This document shows, piece after piece, positions 8,710 through 17,314 of a DNA stretch of 64,000 bases. Both the position numbers and the translations under genes were made by a program. The DNA is from Pseudomonas sp. LB-090624 (GTDB lineage: Bacteria > Pseudomonadota > Gammaproteobacteria > Pseudomonadales > Pseudomonadaceae). The notes beneath the pieces were generated by a model that ran no database searches, was not told the DNA's origin, and was given only the letters and a program-made list of their open reading frames with translations. Every line of letters starts with the position of its first letter. The first letter of the stretch is position 1. The DNA is taken from contig NZ_QJRL01000015.1 of the NCBI RefSeq assembly GCF_003205205.1, positions 50,703 to 114,702 on the forward strand, written 5' to 3'.

Positions 8710-8886
8710 TCAGATTTTTCTGCGGTTGGCCACCGCCACAAAACCCACCACCGCGAACGCGAAGAACCAGCCAGCGGTTGAAACAGGGATGATACTGTTC
8801 TGGCTGATATACGAATCCGCTGCGCGCGCGGCGCCGCTTAACAGCACCAGCAAGAACATCGATTTGATTATCAGAGTCGTGCGCAT
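8710..8886 (-). CDS. Small secreted peptide with PEP-CTERM-like C-terminal signal
   Basis: 58 codons from ATG 8886, with AAGGAAGG about 4 bases upstream. Residues 1-23 are a signal peptide (hydrophobic core FLLVLLSGAARA, cleavage before ADS). Residues 34-58 form a proline, a hydrophobic helix (GWFFAFAVVGFVAVA) and the basic tail NRRKI. This three-part ending resembles the PEP-CTERM/exosortase sorting signals that accompany exopolysaccharide loci, though the motif is PVS instead of PEP. If both ends were processed only about 10-15 residues would remain. It could equally be a short membrane peptide. It lies upstream of and in line with the secretion operon. Confidence 0.6.
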   Translation of the reverse strand: MRTTLIIKSMFLLVLLSGAARAADSYISQNSIIPVSTAGWFFAFAVVGFVAVANRRKI

Positions 8887-9308
8887 ACGCCCTTCCTTTA
8901 AATAGGAAAATCAATGAGTTGGTGGCGAGGTGTGGTGGGAGATGTGGTGCTGTTGAATTGAGCTTATGGGCACAGTGACACTACGTCAATGATCCGACAC
9001 CATAATAAAATTCAATGAGTAGCCGGCCGATTCGTCAAAAAATCGGCAGGCAAAAAGTGCAAGGCAGTAGGTGTAGCGAGATGTGAGCGTTTCACAGATG
9101 AGAAAGTGAACGGTTCAGGCAGGGCACGCGTTGCGACCCCGGGGGATTCACCCGTCGCCGTGGCGCACCACGACCAGCAACTTCTTCGGCAAACAGCGCT
9201 TCTACATTGACGTTCAGCGCACGGCAATCGAGGGCGTATAGACATGTGACGCGGGTTTCCCAGGCGGAGGCAGCCTGGCCATGATACGTGGACCGGCGAG
9301 GAAATGCT
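8887..9308. other. Intergenic region without a supported gene
   Basis: About 420 bases between the small peptide gene and the end of atoE. It contains AT-rich stretches near 8890-9040 that could hold promoters for the reverse-strand peptide gene. No open frame with start, ribosome site and coding character was found. A stretch near 9165-9240 reads as a plausible 20-codon protein tail but has no start. Confidence 0.5.
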
Positions 9309-9327
9309 GGGGCCGCAACGCGGCCCC
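9309..9327 (-). terminator. Hairpin downstream of atoE
   Basis: GGGGCCGC and GCGGCCCC form a perfect 8-bp stem with a 3-base loop, starting 4 bases after the atoE stop on the reverse strand. The following bases are not T-rich, so termination strength is uncertain. Confidence 0.5.
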
Positions 9328-9331
9328 ACCT

Positions 9332-10750
9332 TCATGGCATCACGGGTGGTACGTACTGCAGCGTGGTACCCAGCGCCCACAGCAACACCAGCACCAATGG
9401 CACATGCACCAGTAACTGCACGAACGAGAAACCGATCAGGTCGCGTGCCTTGAGCCCCAGCACGCCCAGCAGCGGCAGCATGTAGAACGGGTTGATCAGG
9501 TTCGGCAAGGCTTCGGCAGCGTTGTAGATCTGCACGGCCCAACCCAGGTGGTACTGCAGGTCATTGGCCACCAACATCACGTAGGGCGCCTCGATGATCC
9601 ACTTGCCCCCGCCTGAAGGGATGAAGAAGCCCAGCACCGCCGAATACACGCCCATCAGCAAGGCATAGGTGTCATGGGTAGCGATCTGGGTGAAGAACAG
9701 CGAAATGTGGTGGGCCAGGGTCTGCTCATCCACGCCTTTTACCTGGGTGAGGATGGCCGCAATCGAGCCATACAGCGGGAACTGGATCAGCACACCCGTG
9801 GTGGTCGGCACGGCACGTGCCACGGCGTCAAGAAAACTGCGCGGGCGCCAGTGCAGCAAGGCACCGAGCATGATGAACAGCAGGTTGTAGGTGTTCAGCC
9901 CAGAGATCGCGGTTATCGCTGGTTTGGTGGCGAACTCCTGGTACAGCCAGCCAGCAGCCAGGGCCACCAGCAGCAGGATCAGGATCGGGCTGTGCTCCAG
10001 CCACTCACCCGGGCGGGTGCGTTGCGGCGCAGGGGGTGCCGTGAAGCTGGGATCGACACCGCAGTCTTCAGCGCTGCGCGCGCTGTTCGGGCCAGGGGCG
10101 GTGGCATAGGCGATTACCAGCGAGACAATCACCAGCGCCGCCAGCATCACCCCGGACTGCCAGAGGAAGATGGTTTCGGTGAACGGAATCACCCCGGTGA
10201 TCGACAGGATCGACGGCGGCAAGCTGGCCGGGTTGGCCTGCAACTGCGCTGCCGATGATGACAGGCCCAGCGCCCACACTGCGCCCAGGCCCAGGTAGGC
10301 GGCTGCGCCAGCGGCGCGGTAGTCCATCTTGAGGTCGGTGCGCCGCGCGAGAGCGCGGACCAGCAAGCCACCAAAGACCAGCGATAGGCCCCAGTTGAGC
10401 AAGGAGGCCAGCATCGAGATCAGCGCGACCCAGCACACCGCCGAACGGCCATTGGCGGGGATGCGCGCCAGGCGGTCGATCAGCCGTGCGGCGGGTGGGG
10501 AGCTGGCCACCACATAGCCACCGATGACCACGAAAGCCATCTGCATGGTGAACGGGATCAGGCTCCAGAAACCATCGCCAAAGGCCTTGGCGGTGTCAGT
10601 GGGTTTGGCCCCCATTGCCAGTGCGCCGATGCACACCAGCAGTACCGCCAAGGCGGCGAATACCCAGGAATCGGGGAACCAGCGTTCGGCCCAGTTGGAG
10701 CAGCGCAAGGCAAAGCGCGCGGAACGGCTGTCTTGGATTTCAGCGGCCAC
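9332..10750 (-). CDS. atoE: Short-chain fatty acid transporter AtoE
   Basis: 472 residues, highly hydrophobic with about a dozen membrane segments. It has the family's conserved features: WAERWFPDSW near the N terminus, GDGFWSLIPFTMQM, and FFIPSGGGKWIIEAPY in the C-terminal half. AtoE imports short-chain fatty acids such as butyrate or acetoacetate. GTG 10750 is chosen because AAAGGA lies 8 bases upstream; the longer reading would add 18 hydrophilic residues. It follows the two CoA-transferase genes on the same strand after a REP pair, so it belongs to the same catabolic unit. Confidence 0.88.
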   Translation of the reverse strand: MAAEIQDSRSARFALRCSNWAERWFPDSWVFAALAVLLVCIGALAMGAKPTDTAKAFGDGFWSLIPFTMQMAFVVIGGYVVASSPPAARLIDRLARIPANGRSAVCWVALISMLASLLNWGLSLVFGGLLVRALARRTDLKMDYRAAGAAAYLGLGAVWALGLSSSAAQLQANPASLPPSILSITGVIPFTETIFLWQSGVMLAALVIVSLVIAYATAPGPNSARSAEDCGVDPSFTAPPAPQRTRPGEWLEHSPILILLLVALAAGWLYQEFATKPAITAISGLNTYNLLFIMLGALLHWRPRSFLDAVARAVPTTTGVLIQFPLYGSIAAILTQVKGVDEQTLAHHISLFFTQIATHDTYALLMGVYSAVLGFFIPSGGGKWIIEAPYVMLVANDLQYHLGWAVQIYNAAEALPNLINPFYMLPLLGVLGLKARDLIGFSFVQLLVHVPLVLVLLWALGTTLQYVPPVMP

Positions 10751-10809
10751 AGTGGCATTCCTTTTATTGGTTTTATGACGTGAAGCAGTATTGCCAGGCA
10801 ACACAAAAA

Positions 10810-10887
10810 CCCTGTGGGAGCGGGTTTACCTGCAAATGCGGTGGTCAATGTACCGTCGCATTCGCGGGTGAACCCGCCCCCACAGGG
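10810..10887. repeat. Pair of inverted REP elements
   Basis: CCCTGTGGGAGCGGG at 10810 and its inverted counterpart CCCGCCCCCACAGGG ending at 10887 flank a 30-base spacer, each with the GGGTTTACC/GGGTGAACC core typical of P. putida REP sequences. It sits between scoB and atoE, where it may set differential mRNA stability or act as a gyrase/IHF site. A related pair is at 43822-43914. Confidence 0.8.
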
Positions 10888-10904
10888 CAAGATCGGGTGA
10901 AGCC

Positions 10905-11561
10905 TTAGAAAGTCATTTCCTTGACATCATCCGGAACGATCAACTTGCCGGCCGTCTTCTCGATGATTTCCTCGACGCTTACCCCCGGTGCGGTTTCGCG
11001 CAGGATGAAGGCGCCGTTATCGATTTCCAGGTAGGCCAGGTCGGTGAGCACCTTGCGGATGCAGCCGGCGCCGGTCAGCGGCAGGCTGCACTGCGGCAAC
11101 AGCTTGGACTCGCCATCCTTGGACGCGTGGGTCATGGTGACGATGATATTCTCGGCACCCGCTACCAGGTCCATGGCCCCACCCATGCCCTTGACCAGTT
11201 TGCCCGGAATCATCCACGAGGCGATGTTGCCCTGCACATCCACCTCGAACGCACCGAGTACGGTCAGGTCGACATGGCCACCACGGATCATGGCGAACGA
11301 CTGCGCCGAGTCGAATATCGAGGCGCCGCGGCGGGCGGTGACGGTTTGCTTACCGGCGTTGATCATGTCGGGATCGAGGGTGCTTTCGGTGGGGAATTCG
11401 CCCATGCCGAGCAGGCCGTTTTCCGATTGCAGCATCACATCCATGTCGGCGGGTACGTAGTTGGCCACCAGGGTCGGGATGCCGATGCCCAGGTTGACGT
11501 AATAGCCGTCCTTCAGTTCACGGGCGACGCGTTGTGCCATCTGTTCGCGGGTCAGTGCCAT
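10905..11561 (-). CDS. scoB: 3-oxoacid CoA-transferase subunit B
   Basis: 218 residues with the family-I CoA-transferase beta fold. YYVNLGIGIPTLVANYV is the N-terminal signature, and SENGLLGMGEFP contains the glutamate that forms the enzyme-CoA thioester. The GMGGAMDLV segment follows. With subunit A it moves CoA from succinyl-CoA to acetoacetate, opening ketone-body and short-chain fatty acid use in the cytoplasm. It lies 35 bases after scoA on the same strand. Confidence 0.92.
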   Translation of the reverse strand: MALTREQMAQRVARELKDGYYVNLGIGIPTLVANYVPADMDVMLQSENGLLGMGEFPTESTLDPDMINAGKQTVTARRGASIFDSAQSFAMIRGGHVDLTVLGAFEVDVQGNIASWMIPGKLVKGMGGAMDLVAGAENIIVTMTHASKDGESKLLPQCSLPLTGAGCIRKVLTDLAYLEIDNGAFILRETAPGVSVEEIIEKTAGKLIVPDDVKEMTF

Positions 11562-11596
11562 GGTCAGAGTCTCTTTGTTGTTCTGGTGGATGGCGC

Positions 11597-12295
11597 TCAG
11601 GCCTTGACGGTGCGCTTTTCGATGCGCTTTTCGAAGGTGCCGACGATGACACGGTCCACGTAGATGCCCGGGGTGTGGATTTCGCTGGGCAGCAGCACGC
11701 CGGGCTCGACGATCTCTTCCACTTCCACCACGGTGATCTTGCCGGCGGTGGCCGCCAGCGGGTTGAAGTTCTGCGCAGTGTTGCGGTACACCACGTTGCC
11801 GTAGTGGTCGGCCTTCCAGCCTTTGACGATGGCAAAGTCACCGGTGATGGACTCTTCGAGGATGTACTTGCGGCCCTTGAACTCGCGCACTTCCTTGCCA
11901 TCGGCGACCGGCGTGCCGTAGCCGGTGGCGGTGAAGAACGCCGGGATGCCGGCACCGCCCGCACGCATCTTCTCGGCCAAGGTGCCCTGCGGGGTCAGTT
12001 CCACTTCCAGTTCGCCGCTGAGCAGTTGGCGTTCGAACTCGGCGTTTTCGCCCACATACGAGGCGATCATCTTGCGGATCTGCCGGTCTTCCAACAGCAC
12101 GCCCAGGCCAAAGCCGTCCACGCCGCAGTTATTGGAGACCACGGTCAGGCCCTTGACGCCGCGCCGCTTGATTTCGTTGATGAGGTTTTCGGGGATACCG
12201 CACAGGCCGAAACCACCGGCCAGTACCGTCATGTTGTCGGTCAGGCCATCAAGGGCCTGTTCATAGGTTGCAACGCGCTTGTCCAGTCCGGCCAT
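11597..12295 (-). CDS. scoA: 3-oxoacid CoA-transferase subunit A
   Basis: 232 residues. It has the glycine-rich VLAGGFGLCGIPENLI motif of CoA-transferase alpha subunits, the VVSNNCGVDGFGLG segment, and FFTATGYGTPVADGKE. ATG 12295 is preferred, with AAGGCGGA upstream; longer in-frame extensions toward the LysR gene are non-coding in character and run into the divergent promoter region. First gene of the scoA-scoB-atoE unit, probably controlled by the divergent LysR protein. Confidence 0.92.
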   Translation of the reverse strand: MAGLDKRVATYEQALDGLTDNMTVLAGGFGLCGIPENLINEIKRRGVKGLTVVSNNCGVDGFGLGVLLEDRQIRKMIASYVGENAEFERQLLSGELEVELTPQGTLAEKMRAGGAGIPAFFTATGYGTPVADGKEVREFKGRKYILEESITGDFAIVKGWKADHYGNVVYRNTAQNFNPLAATAGKITVVEVEEIVEPGVLLPSEIHTPGIYVDRVIVGTFEKRIEKRTVKA

Positions 12296-12435
12296 GCTGA
12301 TCCGCCTTTTGTAGTTGTTGAACCGACGAGGCTGTCGGTGAGCGTGTGTAACCATCTTCACCGCAAGCGACTGATTTGTTAATTTTGTTTTCGTCATCGA
12401 TTGATAACTTTTACAAAACAAACAATAGGCCCGTC
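12296..12435. promoter_or_regulatory. Divergent promoter region scoA / LysR gene
   Basis: 140 bases between divergent starts, AT-rich in 12365-12425 against a GC-rich background, with the interrupted palindrome ATCGATTGAT near 12397. This is the expected place for LysR-type operators, but no single T-N11-A site can be singled out by eye. Confidence 0.45.
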
Positions 12436-13341
12436 ATGAACGTCAAGCAACTGCGCGCCTTTGTCGCCGTGGCCAAGTACCAGAGTTTCGCCCAGGCCGG
12501 TGAACACCTGCATGTGTCGCAACCGGCCCTGAGCCTGACCATCAAAGCCCTGGAAGAAAACCTCGGCGGTGCCCTGCTCAGCCGCACCACACGCAGTGTC
12601 AGCCTTACCGCCGAGGGCGAAGTGCTGCTGCCATTGGCACGGCGCCTGCTGGCCGACTGGGACGACACCGAAGAAATGCTGCGCCAGCGCTTTACCCTGC
12701 AACTGGGCCGGGTATCGGTGGCGGCGATGCCGGCGTTTGCCGGCAACCTGCTGCCGCATTCGCTCAAGGTGTTTCGCCAGCGCTACCCCAAGGTCAATGT
12801 CACCGTGCATGACGTGATCAACGAACAGGTGCAGGAACTGGTGCGCCATCGGCGCGTCGAACTGGGCATCGGCTTCGAGCCGGACAACATCGATGGGCTG
12901 CACTTCCATCCGTTGTACATGGACCGCTTCGTCGCGGTGGTGCCCGCCGATTCGCCCCTGGCGCTGCTGCCCCAGGTGAGCTGGGCGCAACTGATGGCCG
13001 AGGACTTCGTGGCCCTGCAACGCCCCTCGGCGGTGCGCCTGCTGATGGAGCAGAATGTGGCCACCCAACATGGCAAGCTGGCCGTGGCCTTCGAAAGCCA
13101 TCAGTTGGCGACCATTGGCCGCATGGTGGCCAGCGGCCTGGGGGTGAGTGCCGTGCCGGCACTGTGCATCAACCAGATGCAGGAACTGGGCGCGCGCTGC
13201 GTGACCTTGGTCGAGCCCACCGTCGAGCGGCGGATCGGCGTGATTGCCCTCAGCGAACACAAGCTTTCCACCGCAGCGCAGGCGCTGCTTGAGGTTGTAC
13301 TTTCCAACACCCGGATCCCGGAGGTGACATGCGTTACGTGA
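12436..13341 (+). CDS. LysR-family transcriptional regulator, divergent from scoAB-atoE
   Basis: 301 residues. The N-terminal winged HTH reads MNVKQLRAFVAVAKYQSFAQ with VSQPALSLTIKALEENLG as recognition helix, followed by a LysR substrate-binding domain from about residue 90. ATG 12436 starts the canonical LysR N terminus. The divergent position points to control of scoA-scoB-atoE, with a CoA ester or fatty acid as likely inducer (inferred). Its 3' end overlaps the aldo-keto reductase start by 13 bases, so the two are translationally coupled. Confidence 0.9.
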   Translation: MNVKQLRAFVAVAKYQSFAQAGEHLHVSQPALSLTIKALEENLGGALLSRTTRSVSLTAEGEVLLPLARRLLADWDDTEEMLRQRFTLQLGRVSVAAMPAFAGNLLPHSLKVFRQRYPKVNVTVHDVINEQVQELVRHRRVELGIGFEPDNIDGLHFHPLYMDRFVAVVPADSPLALLPQVSWAQLMAEDFVALQRPSAVRLLMEQNVATQHGKLAVAFESHQLATIGRMVASGLGVSAVPALCINQMQELGARCVTLVEPTVERRIGVIALSEHKLSTAAQALLEVVLSNTRIPEVTCVT

Positions 13342-14150
13342 AACTGGCAGGCAGGCGTGTTCCGGCCATCGGCCAGGGTACCTGGTACATGGGTGAAGAC
13401 CCTGGGCGCAAGGCTGCGGAAGTGGCGGCCCTGCAACAGGGTATCGACCTAGGGCTGAGCCTTATCGACACCGCCGAGATGTATGCCGAAGGCGGTGCGG
13501 AAGAGGTCGTCGGCCAGGCTATTGCCGGGCGCCGCGACCACGTGTTCCTGGTCAGCAAGGTCTACCCGCACAACGCCGGCCGACGCAGCATGGCCGCTGC
13601 CTGCGAACGCAGCCTTGCACGCCTGGGCACCGACTGCATCGACCTGTACCTGCTGCACTGGCGTGGCCAGCACCCGCTGGAGGAAACCGTCGAGGCCTTC
13701 GAGCGCCTGCGCGAGCAAGGCAAGATCAAGCACTGGGGCGTGTCCAATTTCGACGTCGACGACCTGCGCGAACTGCACAACCCTGATTGCGCCACCAATC
13801 AGGTGCTCTACAACCCGGCCCAGCGGGGCATCGAGTTTGACCTGCTGCCATGGTGCGAAGCGCATGCACTGCCGACCATGGCTTACTGCCCGTTGGCCCA
13901 GGCCGGGCGGTTGCTGCAGCACCCTGTGCTGGCGGAAATCGCCACGCGCCATGGGGCCACACCGGCCCAGGTCAGCCTGGCCTGGGTAACCCGCCACGAC
14001 GGGGTCATCGCCATTCCCAAAGCTGTGGCGCCGGCGCATGTTCAGCTGAACGCGGCGGCGGGTACGTTGAGCTTGACCCGCGAAGACCTGCGCGCGATCG
14101 ACCAGGCGTTCCCGGCACCGTCAGGCAAGCAGCGGTTGGCGATGGTCTAG
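13329..14150 (+). CDS. Aldo/keto reductase
   Basis: 273 residues, (beta/alpha)8 fold. The NADPH-dependent catalytic tetrad is visible: Asp and Tyr in LIDTAEMYAEG, Lys in LVSKVYPHN, His in LYLLHWRG. The C-terminal cofactor segment includes VIAIPKAVAPAHVQLN. It reduces aldehydes or ketones; substrate unknown. GGAG 5 bases upstream supports ATG 13329 inside the 3' end of the LysR gene. It resembles YeaE/MPO-like small cytoplasmic aldo-keto reductases. Confidence 0.88.
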   Translation: MRYVKLAGRRVPAIGQGTWYMGEDPGRKAAEVAALQQGIDLGLSLIDTAEMYAEGGAEEVVGQAIAGRRDHVFLVSKVYPHNAGRRSMAAACERSLARLGTDCIDLYLLHWRGQHPLEETVEAFERLREQGKIKHWGVSNFDVDDLRELHNPDCATNQVLYNPAQRGIEFDLLPWCEAHALPTMAYCPLAQAGRLLQHPVLAEIATRHGATPAQVSLAWVTRHDGVIAIPKAVAPAHVQLNAAAGTLSLTREDLRAIDQAFPAPSGKQRLAMV

Positions 14151-14176
14151 CGAATGTTGCGCTGTGCTGTGAGGAT

Positions 14177-14195
14177 GAGCGCCGTGCGGGCGCTC
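14177..14195. terminator. Hairpin between convergent aldo-keto reductase and dnaE2
   Basis: GAGCGCC and GGCGCTC form a perfect 7-bp stem with a 5-base loop in the 83-base convergent gap; no T-run, so only a candidate bidirectional terminator. Confidence 0.35.
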
Positions 14196-14233
14196 ACGAC
14201 CCATGGAGAAGTCATGGTGGCAAAGCAATCAGC

Positions 14234-17200
14234 CTAATGAAAATCTCGGCTGCGCACATCCAGCCCCTGCAACAGCGGGCTTACATCCTCCAGTCGCCGG
14301 GCGATCAGGTGCCTCACACCATTTTCCTGTTCGAGCCGACCGCTGACCTTGAGCAGTTGCGAGCCGACCAGCGCCCGCCTTTGCCGCTCGGCAAGCTCGC
14401 GCCATACCACCACATTGACCATGCCGTGTTCGTCCTCCAGGGTCACGAAGGTTACCCCGCTGGCGGTCTGTGGCCGCTGCCGCCCCACCACCAGCCCGGC
14501 CACGGTGATGCTGTCGCCATGCTCGACGCTGTGCAGCTCGCCAGAACTGCGGCAACCCAGCGCGCGCAGCCGCGAACGCAACAAGGTCAACGGATGCGGC
14601 CCTAACGTAGTGCCCAAGGCTTGGTAATCAGCCACCAGATCCTCGCCCACCGTCGGCACCGGCAAGTTCACCGCCACCTCTGGCAAGGCCTGAACATCAG
14701 CGAACAGCGGCAGTTGCGCCTGCACCGCCGCCACCTGCCAGCGGGCCTGGTGCCGGTCGCTGGCCAAGGCCCGCAGCGCCCCACTGTCGGCCAGGTGGGC
14801 ACGGGCGCGGGCATCCAGCCCGGCGCGCAGGCACAGGTCTTCGACGTCGCGCCACGGCCGCTGTGCCCTGGCCTGCTCCAGGCGCCTGACATCGGCTTCG
14901 GCCACCCCCCGCACCAGGCGCAAGCCCATGCGCAGGGCCAAGGTGCTTTGCGCATCTGGCTCAAGGGTGCAGTCCCACGCGCTGTGACAAACATCCACCG
15001 GTCGGACCTCGATGCCTTGGCGTCGTGCCTCCTGCAACAGTTGGTCGGGGCTGTAGAAGCCCATGGGCCAGCTGTTGACCAGCGCGCAGGTGAAAATCGC
15101 CGGTTCGTGACACTTCAACCAACTGCTGGCATAGCACAGCAAGGCGAAGCTGGCCGCATGTGACTCCGGAAAGCCATAACTGCCAAAGCCCTTGATCTGC
15201 TCGAAGATGCGTTCGGCAAACGCCAGGTCGTAACCATTGCGCAGCATGCCCTGTACCAGCCGCTCGCGGTGCGGCTCCAGGCCGCCGTGGCGCTTCCAGG
15301 CGGCCATGCTGCGACGCAACTGGTCGGCCTCACCCGGGCTGTAGTCGGCGGCGACCATGGCCAGCTCCATCACCTGCTCCTGAAACAGGGGCACTCCCAA
15401 GGTGCGCTCGAAGACGTCCTGAAGTTGCGGCGACGGGTAGGTCACCGGCTCCTGCTTCAGGCGCCGACGCAGGTACGGGTGCACCATGTCACCCTGGATC
15501 GGCCCAGGGCGGACGATGGCTACTTCGATCACCAGGTCATAGAACGTGTTGGGGCGCAGCCGCGGCAACATGGCCATTTGCGCGCGCGACTCGATCTGGA
15601 ACACGCCCATGGTTTCGGCGCGGCTGATCATTGCGTAGGTGGCCGGGTCTTCGCTGGGGATGGTCGCGAGGGTCAACTGCCGGCCGCGGTGTCGCTGCAC
15701 CAGGTCGAAGCAGCGGCGCAACGCGCTGAGCATGCCCAGGGCCAGCACATCGACCTTCAGCAGGCCGACCATGTCCAGATCGTCCTTGTCCCACTGGATC
15801 ACCGTGCGCTCGGCCATGGCGGCATTCTCCACCGGGACCAGCTGGTCGAGCGGTTGCTGGGAGATGACAAAACCTCCCGGGTGCTGTGACAGGTGCCGAG
15901 GGAAGCCGATCAGCTCGCCCGCCAGCACCAGCACCCGGCGCAACGACGGGTTGCCCGCGTCGAAACCGGCCTCGGCCAGGCGTTGCTCGTCGGGTATGCG
16001 GTCGCTCCAGCGGCCACAGCATTTGGCCAGGGCATCGACCTGATCCATCGGCAACCCCAGCACCCGCGCTACATCCCGTACTGCACCGGCGGCATGGTAG
16101 GTATTGACCACTGCAGTCAGCGCCGCCCGGTGCCGGCCATAACGGCGGAACACGTACTGGATCACTTCTTCGCGGCGGTCGTGCTCGAAATCCACATCAA
16201 TGTCGGGCGGTTCGTTACGCTCGCGCGACAGGAAGCGCTCGAACAACAGGCGGTGCGCCATGGGGTCGAGTTCGGTGAGACCCAGCACGAAGCACACCAC
16301 CGAGTTGGCTGCAGAGCCGCGGCCCTGGCACAGGATCCGCTGGCTGCGAGCAAAGGCGACAATATCGTGAACGGTCAGGAAGTAGCTTTCGTAACCCAGC
16401 TCTTCAATCAGCCCCAGCTCCTTGGCCAGTACCGCGCGCACCTTGTCGCTCGGCCCACCCGGCCAGCGCGAGGGCAAGCCCTGTTCGCACAGTTCACGCA
16501 ACCAGCTTGCCGGGGTGTGCCCCTCGGGGACCAGTTCGCGGGGGTACTGGTAGTTCAGTTCGCTCAGGTCAAACTGGCAGCGCCGGGCAATGGCCAGGGT
16601 TTCGGCCAGCAGGTCGGGCGGATACAGCTCGGCCAGTTGCGCCTGGGTGCGCAGGTGCCGCTCGCCGTTGGCAAAAAGGAAGCGCCCGGCCTCGGCCACC
16701 TGGCAGTGCTGGCGGATGGCAGTCATGCAGTCCTGCAGGGCTCGGCGGCCGCGTACATGCATATGCACATCGCCACAGGCCACGGCACGGATGCCCAATG
16801 CCGCTGCCAGCGCCCGCTGCCGCTGCAGGCGTTGGCCATCGTCACTGCCGCGGTGCAGATGCACAGCCAGCCACAGGCGCTCGTCGAACACGCTGCGCAG
16901 CCACTGGCCGGTAGCCGTATCAGCGCTGTCATCGGCCACCCACAAGGCCAGCAAGCCTTGATGGTGCTGCAGCAGGTCATCGCGCAATAGCTGGTACTCA
17001 CCCTTTTCCGCCCGCCGCCGGCCCCGGGTGATCAATGCGCACAGGTTCTGGTAGCCGGTCAGGCCTTCAACCAGCAACACCAGCTTGGGGCCGTCGTGCA
17101 ACTGCACTTCGCTGCCAACGATCAGCCGCATCTGGTGCGCTTTGGCAGACTGCCAGGCACGGACGATACCCGCCAGGGTGCATTCATCAGTGATGGCCAG

Positions 17201-17314
17201 GGCATCGTAGCCCTGCTCCTTTGCCCGTCGAAACAGCTCATCAGCACTCGACGCACCGCGCTGGAAGGTGAAATTGGACAGGCAATGCAGCTCGGCATAA
17301 CCCGGAGTGTTCAT
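14234..17314 (-). CDS. dnaE2: Error-prone DNA polymerase DnaE2 (ImuC)
   Basis: 1026 residues, a C-family polymerase shorter than replicative DnaE. An N-terminal PHP domain (YAELHCLSNFTFQRGAS) comes first. The palm has PDIDVDFEHDRREEV with catalytic aspartates, and the fingers include KGFGSYGFPESHAASFA. An OB domain lies near the end (ITVAGLVVGRQRPQTASGV). It performs damage-induced mutagenic translesion synthesis with ImuA and ImuB. ATG 17314 overlaps the imuB stop as ATGA. It is the last gene of the lexA2-imuA-imuB-dnaE2 operon and is probably induced when LexA2 is cleaved. Confidence 0.96.
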   Translation of the reverse strand: MNTPGYAELHCLSNFTFQRGASSADELFRRAKEQGYDALAITDECTLAGIVRAWQSAKAHQMRLIVGSEVQLHDGPKLVLLVEGLTGYQNLCALITRGRRRAEKGEYQLLRDDLLQHHQGLLALWVADDSADTATGQWLRSVFDERLWLAVHLHRGSDDGQRLQRQRALAAALGIRAVACGDVHMHVRGRRALQDCMTAIRQHCQVAEAGRFLFANGERHLRTQAQLAELYPPDLLAETLAIARRCQFDLSELNYQYPRELVPEGHTPASWLRELCEQGLPSRWPGGPSDKVRAVLAKELGLIEELGYESYFLTVHDIVAFARSQRILCQGRGSAANSVVCFVLGLTELDPMAHRLLFERFLSRERNEPPDIDVDFEHDRREEVIQYVFRRYGRHRAALTAVVNTYHAAGAVRDVARVLGLPMDQVDALAKCCGRWSDRIPDEQRLAEAGFDAGNPSLRRVLVLAGELIGFPRHLSQHPGGFVISQQPLDQLVPVENAAMAERTVIQWDKDDLDMVGLLKVDVLALGMLSALRRCFDLVQRHRGRQLTLATIPSEDPATYAMISRAETMGVFQIESRAQMAMLPRLRPNTFYDLVIEVAIVRPGPIQGDMVHPYLRRRLKQEPVTYPSPQLQDVFERTLGVPLFQEQVMELAMVAADYSPGEADQLRRSMAAWKRHGGLEPHRERLVQGMLRNGYDLAFAERIFEQIKGFGSYGFPESHAASFALLCYASSWLKCHEPAIFTCALVNSWPMGFYSPDQLLQEARRQGIEVRPVDVCHSAWDCTLEPDAQSTLALRMGLRLVRGVAEADVRRLEQARAQRPWRDVEDLCLRAGLDARARAHLADSGALRALASDRHQARWQVAAVQAQLPLFADVQALPEVAVNLPVPTVGEDLVADYQALGTTLGPHPLTLLRSRLRALGCRSSGELHSVEHGDSITVAGLVVGRQRPQTASGVTFVTLEDEHGMVNVVVWRELAERQRRALVGSQLLKVSGRLEQENGVRHLIARRLEDVSPLLQGLDVRSRDFH

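Noticed and set aside
9120..9240. Reading that ends NFFGKQRFYIDVQRTAIEGV
   Set aside because: Looks like a protein tail but has no start or upstream coding sequence; may be a remnant, too short to claim.
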